Origin: Nitrospinota bacterium | GTDB lineage: Bacteria > Nitrospinota > Nitrospinia > Nitrospinales > VA-1 | Direction: 5' to 3' | Assembly (NCBI GenBank): GCA_002731985.1 | Contig: PCCT01000014.1 | Location: 5,233 to 23,493 of the forward strand | DNA length: 18,261 nt | Shown here: one piece after another, positions 14,546 to 18,261 of the stretch | Layout of the letters: each line of letters starts with the position of its first letter | Numbering within the stretch: position 1 is the first letter of the stretch | Position numbers and translations under genes: made by a program | Notes under the pieces: generated by a model | The model's database searches: none | What the model was told of the DNA's origin: nothing | What the model saw: only the letters and a program-made list of their open reading frames with translations

Positions 14546-15511
14546 TCAATTTGAACCAGCAAGTTTCTCTTTGATTCCCACTTCGTAAAACTGTTTGAGA
14601 AACGATTTGACCAATCGAAACGGATTGAAAGAGATGTCCACGGGATATTTGGCGAGTTTGAAATCGGATACCTTCAGCGAGTCCAAATCCGTTTCGCCGA
14701 CACATTCTATGTGTTGTAAATCCCATTGCCCGTACTGTCTGATACGGGCCGCTTCAAGCGCATACACTTTGTCGACAGGTACATCGACGATTTCGGCCAG
14801 CACACGGTCCAGCGCCGTCATATCCGTTCCGGCGGCGAGCAGGCCGAGCGGGTAGGGCGTGCCGTTGATCGGGCCGTTGCCCTGCATGGCGGAGATGCCA
14901 TCCACAATTGTTAAAGACGGAGCAACATGCTTCGCGATGTCGATCAGCATCTTGCCGAAAGTGACCTTATCGTTTTTGACCAGGCAATGCAGAACCGGTT
15001 TGCGTTTTCCAATGACCAGACCGAACAGGTTCTTGATCGCCAACGTCAGCGTCATCTGGCAGTGCGCTTTAAACTTTGGCAGATTGATGGTGCTGTCATA
15101 TTCGCGGATACTGCCCGCGATTTTGAGATGTGCGATATTTTCTTCAGTGACGAGAGGTACTGGGTCGGTTAATGGTACGATGCGAACGCCATATCGCTTT
15201 CCCAGATCACCGTAACCCGCACTGTTGGCCACTGCCTTAAGACTACCGATAGCCGGGCTATCGCTGAGATCGACCTGGCCCACACCAAGATCTTTGAGCA
15301 CACGACACACAGCGTCGATTACGGCAGGGTGTGTCGTGACACAACGTTCCGGAGCAAATCCGCGTAAAAGATTGGGCTTCAGTAGAACCTTGTCACCCGA
15401 TGAAAATAGTGGACCCCGACTGCTGAATAGACCCACGCTTTCACGAACAAAACCTTCAATATGCCCCGGATGGTAAGCGTCAAATTTGCGGACCAAAATT
15501 TTCGGGTTCAC
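14546..15511 (-). CDS. DUF362 domain-containing protein
   Basis: 321 residues from GTG at 15511, chosen because GGAGGT (15522-15517) lies 5 nt upstream; a TTG at 15517 overlaps that ribosome site and is less likely. The DUF362 pattern (PF04015) is clear: KVLLKPNLL at about 41-49, CVTTHPAVIDAVCRVLKDLG at about 57-76, DSPAIGS near 84, TINLPKFKAHCQMTLTLAIKNLFGLV at about 141-166 and LTIVDGISAMQGNGPINGT at about 198-216. No 4Fe-4S ferredoxin part follows, although some members have one. Family members are predicted iron-sulfur or cofactor-related enzymes, without settled function. Probably cytoplasmic and transcribed with the small gene downstream. Confidence 0.87.
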   Translation of the reverse strand: MNPKILVRKFDAYHPGHIEGFVRESVGLFSSRGPLFSSGDKVLLKPNLLRGFAPERCVTTHPAVIDAVCRVLKDLGVGQVDLSDSPAIGSLKAVANSAGYGDLGKRYGVRIVPLTDPVPLVTEENIAHLKIAGSIREYDSTINLPKFKAHCQMTLTLAIKNLFGLVIGKRKPVLHCLVKNDKVTFGKMLIDIAKHVAPSLTIVDGISAMQGNGPINGTPYPLGLLAAGTDMTALDRVLAEIVDVPVDKVYALEAARIRQYGQWDLQHIECVGETDLDSLKVSDFKLAKYPVDISFNPFRLVKSFLKQFYEVGIKEKLAGSN

Positions 15512-15535
15512 AGACAACCTCCATTCTATCTAGCT

Positions 15536-15541
15536 ATTATA
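15536..15541 (-). promoter_or_regulatory. Possible -10 box of the DUF362 gene
   Basis: A perfect TATAAT on the minus strand lies about 25 nt before the GTG start and just ahead of the GGAGGT site. No good -35 sits at 16-18 bp, so it may be fortuitous. Confidence 0.25.
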
Positions 15542-15628
15542 CCTGTTTGGGCGAATATTAAACAGTCCTGCTGTAAGGGTATGGTTTGAAAGGCGTTAGA
15601 ATCTTATCAGCCACGGGTGCTCCCCAGC

Positions 15629-15646
15629 CCCTCCTTTCAAAGAGGG
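15629..15646. repeat. Hairpin repeat CCCTC...GAGGG after the miaA-slt frame
   Basis: CCCTC (15629-15633) and GAGGG (15642-15646) form a stem with CTTT/AAA extension, located 18 bp beyond the lytic transglycosylase stop. It resembles the dispersed CCCCTCCTTT...AAAGAGGGG intergenic elements found in many bacteria. It has no T-run, so it is not called as an intrinsic terminator. Confidence 0.4.
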
Positions 15647-15664
15647 ATTCATCCTGTAATCCTG

Positions 15665-18261
15665 TCAGGGGCCAGTTTGCGGGTAGAGGGTTCGGTAGAT
15701 GCTGTAGTTGCGGAGGACTTTTTTAACGTATTTTCTGGTTTCGGGGTAGGGGATGGATTCTATGAACACATCGGGGTCGTCGAGGTGGCTGAAACGTTTC
15801 AGCCATTTTTTCAGCATATGAGGTCCGGCGTTGTATGAAATAAGAATATGTGTTCCATTCTTATCAAATTTCCGGTTGAGCTGGCTGATGTACTGGATTC
15901 CCAATTGGATATTCGTTTCAGGATCAAACAGGATGTCGGTGTTGTAAGGTCCGTTCATTTTGGAGTTGGCGTGCAGTAGTCGTCCGGTCTCGGGCATGAT
16001 CTGCATGAGTCCGATTGCTCCGGCCCGTGACTGCACCTGGGCATCGAACAGGCTTTCCTGACGGATGAGACCTTTAACGAAGTAGGGGTCGACTCCATGA
16101 CTTTTCGCGCTGTCGCGGATGGTTTCAGCATATGCCAGTGGATAAAAGTTGCGCCAGAAGTTCTCGGTGAGTTCCTTTTCCTTAATTTTAGTTTTGAAGT
16201 CTTTATAAAGTTGCATGATGCGCACTGCATCAGGATAAGCGTGCGCGTTATTGAAAAGCGTGGCGAGCCACATCACCCCCGAAAGGTTTTTGCGTATGGA
16301 GTTTTCCAGTTTTTTAATTTCATAACTTGCGTCTTCATAGAACCCGGTCGCAGACAGTTCCACACCTCGCGAATAATGAAACCGTGCATTGGCGGAGAGA
16401 CTGGGTTTCTGGAGTGATATTTCCCGATGGTTGTTTTGTCTCGAAGCCGAAGACTTGTCGTTTCTCTTTTTCCCGGCGCGGATTCCGTAGTAGGTATAAG
16501 GCAGTCGATTGTTAACGTCTTTATAAAGTTGTTGCGCCAGGTCGACACGCCCGAGTTTTTCAGCCGATTTCGCGGCCCAGAACATACTGCTTTCGATGAA
16601 GAGTCCGGACGGGTACTGGCGGGCGCTGTCCATAAAGTAGTCGAGAGCTTTCTGGGAATCTCCTTTTGTGTAATGGAGCCAGCCCAGTTGCCACGCGGCA
16701 CGTTCGGCGAATTCGTCATTCCCGAATTGTTCGACCAAGGTCGTGTAATGTTTGGTTGCCTGGGAGTACCGTCTTTTTTCCTCATGCATTTTGCCGATGA
16801 AGAAACGTGTCTGGCTGGCGAGAGATGATTGCGGCGACTTGTCGATGGCTTTCTGAAAATATTTTAGTCCGTCACGATAATACCCTGTGTTCCAGAAGTT
16901 GCGTCCGATGGTGAACAGCGCTTCCTGAACCCGGGCGTGTTCCGGATAGTGTTTGAGAAATTTTCTGAGAGCGGCGTTGGCGAGGTTTCTTTTGCGAAGC
17001 CCTTTTTGCGCGTTAGCCAAGTAAAAATAGAATCTCCCGGGAAGCGGAGATTTGTTTTTCAGTAGTTCGTTAACTTCAGTTATCGCCCGCTGGTATTGAA
17101 CCTCCTTGAGGAGTGCGCTGATGCGTTGTCCGTGTTCATCAATGGTAAGAGCTTTGATGGTAACGTCGGCCTGTTTGCCCAGCTTATTTATCTCTGCTTT
17201 GGCTTGTTGTGTCAATTGATGCGTAGGGTAAGCGATATGGAGCAGACGATAGCGGTCGTAGGCTTTATTCCTTTGTTTCAACTGCTGGTAAAGTTGGCCC
17301 TGCTGGAAAATGATTTCAGGCAAATGAGAGCGTGACGGGGAAGTTTTTGAAAATCCCGATAGACGTTGTTCCGTTTCAGCAAGTACCCGGAGAGCATCTT
17401 CTTTTTTAGGCTCTTGCTCCAGGATTTTTGCCCGCAGGAGCTGGTGCTGGGCATAGAGCAACGTATTTGGAAAATTTTTCTGTAAAATATTAATTTGTTT
17501 CAGCGCGTCCGCGCCCTTTCCTGAATCCACCAATACTCTGGCCAGGTGATAGCGGATGTAGTCCTCTATTTCCGGGTAGGATTTGATAGCAGACTGAAAC
17601 GCCTTTATCGCTTCTTGAGGCTTGCTGATATGCGTCAGACTGTGCGCTTCTAAATATAAAGAACGTTTTCCCTCTGTTGATTCCGGGGCCGATGCGTGAA
17701 CAGAACGAAACAAAAGCGCCGCCTGATGGTAATCCCCTTTTTGGTATGTTAAAAACGCTTCTGAGTAGGGGTCTTTATCGTTGGCGACTGAGGGTAGCGG
17801 ATTAGTAAAAGTCAGGCACAATGTCAGGAGAAAGACTGCTACTGTTTGTGGAAGCAGTGAAAGAATTTTATCGCGCAGACTGGCAGGGTTGTCCAAAGAA
17901 TTGGCATGAATGGTTTTAGCGTCACGGGATTTTTTAAACCATGTGATCTGGCGTTTCGCGTAGCGTCGGGTGTCCCGTTTTATCAGGTCCACCGTTTGTT
18001 CCATTGAGAGCTTGTCATCCAGGAAGTCTACAATTTGTGAGTAGCCGATGCTTTGGAAAGGTTTTAGAGATTTTGAGAATCCGCGACCTAGAATATTCTT
18101 AACTTCATCGATCCATCCCCGTTGCATCATGTGATCCACCCGTAGGTTGATGTTGTCATAAAGCTCTTTCCGGTCGCGCTCTATTATAAAAGTATGGATG
18201 GGAAACTCATATTCAGGTGCTGGATTAGTTTTAACGAATTCGGATAAAGCTTTGCCCGTTT
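15665..18261 (-). CDS. MiaA (C-terminal part) fused in frame to Slt-type lytic transglycosylase (5' end off the right edge)
   Basis: One open frame of 864 visible codons. Residues 1-110 are the C-terminal part of tRNA dimethylallyltransferase MiaA: TGKALSEF at the edge, ERDRKELYDNINLRVDHMM at about 27-45, QSIGYSQIVDFL at about 69-80 and KRDTRRYAKRQITWFKK at about 94-110. No stop follows. After about 20 linker residues comes a hydrophobic segment (about 138-152) ending PSVAND, a good signal peptidase site after Ala159. The rest is a periplasmic Slt70-like enzyme: many TPR-like helices (160-690), then the SLT domain with GLIRQES (catalytic Glu735), AGAIGLMQIMPETG, ISYNAGP and IPYPETRKYVKKVL, which cleaves peptidoglycan to anhydromuropeptides. 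Read separately, slt could only start at TTG 17896, which lacks a ribosome site. It is either a true fusion cleaved at the signal site or a lost miaA stop codon. Confidence 0.85.
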   Translation of the reverse strand, partial: TGKALSEFVKTNPAPEYEFPIHTFIIERDRKELYDNINLRVDHMMQRGWIDEVKNILGRGFSKSLKPFQSIGYSQIVDFLDDKLSMEQTVDLIKRDTRRYAKRQITWFKKSRDAKTIHANSLDNPASLRDKILSLLPQTVAVFLLTLCLTFTNPLPSVANDKDPYSEAFLTYQKGDYHQAALLFRSVHASAPESTEGKRSLYLEAHSLTHISKPQEAIKAFQSAIKSYPEIEDYIRYHLARVLVDSGKGADALKQINILQKNFPNTLLYAQHQLLRAKILEQEPKKEDALRVLAETEQRLSGFSKTSPSRSHLPEIIFQQGQLYQQLKQRNKAYDRYRLLHIAYPTHQLTQQAKAEINKLGKQADVTIKALTIDEHGQRISALLKEVQYQRAITEVNELLKNKSPLPGRFYFYLANAQKGLRKRNLANAALRKFLKHYPEHARVQEALFTIGRNFWNTGYYRDGLKYFQKAIDKSPQSSLASQTRFFIGKMHEEKRRYSQATKHYTTLVEQFGNDEFAERAAWQLGWLHYTKGDSQKALDYFMDSARQYPSGLFIESSMFWAAKSAEKLGRVDLAQQLYKDVNNRLPYTYYGIRAGKKRNDKSSASRQNNHREISLQKPSLSANARFHYSRGVELSATGFYEDASYEIKKLENSIRKNLSGVMWLATLFNNAHAYPDAVRIMQLYKDFKTKIKEKELTENFWRNFYPLAYAETIRDSAKSHGVDPYFVKGLIRQESLFDAQVQSRAGAIGLMQIMPETGRLLHANSKMNGPYNTDILFDPETNIQLGIQYISQLNRKFDKNGTHILISYNAGPHMLKKWLKRFSHLDDPDVFIESIPYPETRKYVKKVLRNYSIYRTLYPQTGP

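Noticed and set aside
14415..14726. Minus-strand open frame overlapping the DUF362 gene end and the small unknown gene
   Set aside because: Overlaps both in another frame; the two called genes have ribosome sites and, for DUF362, family motifs.
16273..16785. Minus-strand alternative frame of 170 codons within the lytic transglycosylase
   Set aside because: A shifted frame inside a TPR-rich region whose main frame is continuous and conserved.

Overview
This is a gene-dense bacterial window of about 48% GC by eye, from a Gram-negative-type organism: it encodes lipoproteins, a periplasmic phosphate-binding protein, several Sec signal peptides and a periplasmic lytic transglycosylase. Abundant TPR proteins together with a DUF3179 protein, a TVP38-type membrane protein, ArsM and a soluble zinc-finger anti-sigma factor would fit Nitrospinota, Nitrospirota or deltaproteobacterial-like lineages. 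That placement is inference only, because no rRNA or marker gene is present.

Layout. (1) 1-1556, minus strand: a GRDP-like (DUF1399) protein, a small TPR lipoprotein, and a lipoprotein with a formylglycine-generating-enzyme/sulfatase-modifying-factor domain that runs off the left edge. (2) 1557-1915: a gene-free stretch with an imperfect inverted repeat of GCARAG units. (3) 1916-2740, minus: a class I SAM methyltransferase. (4) 2997-3569, minus: a full-length beta-carbonic anhydrase broken by one in-frame TAA codon. (5) 3706-7118, plus: pstSCAB phosphate uptake operon, tightly packed, without phoU. It is followed in the same direction by a long cytoplasmic TPR protein and an exported TPR-like protein (7208-10109). 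(6) 10218-11833, plus: a DUF3179 protein overlapping a TVP38/TMEM64-type membrane protein. (7) 11916-14201: an arsenic module. An ECF sigma factor, its zinc-finger anti-sigma factor and the arsenite methyltransferase arsM form one minus-strand operon, divergent from an ArsR-type repressor; the two candidate promoters overlap at their -10 boxes. (8) 14207-15511, minus: a DUF362 protein followed by a small protein of unknown family. (9) 15665-18261, minus: one uninterrupted reading frame joining the C-terminal part of MiaA (tRNA dimethylallyltransferase) to a Slt-type soluble lytic transglycosylase, with a signal-peptide-like segment between them.

The most unusual items are the MiaA-Slt fusion frame, the arsenic methylation gene placed in an ECF sigma/anti-sigma operon facing arsR, and the single-nonsense carbonic anhydrase. 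No CRISPR array, tRNA, rRNA, IS element or phage gene was seen.
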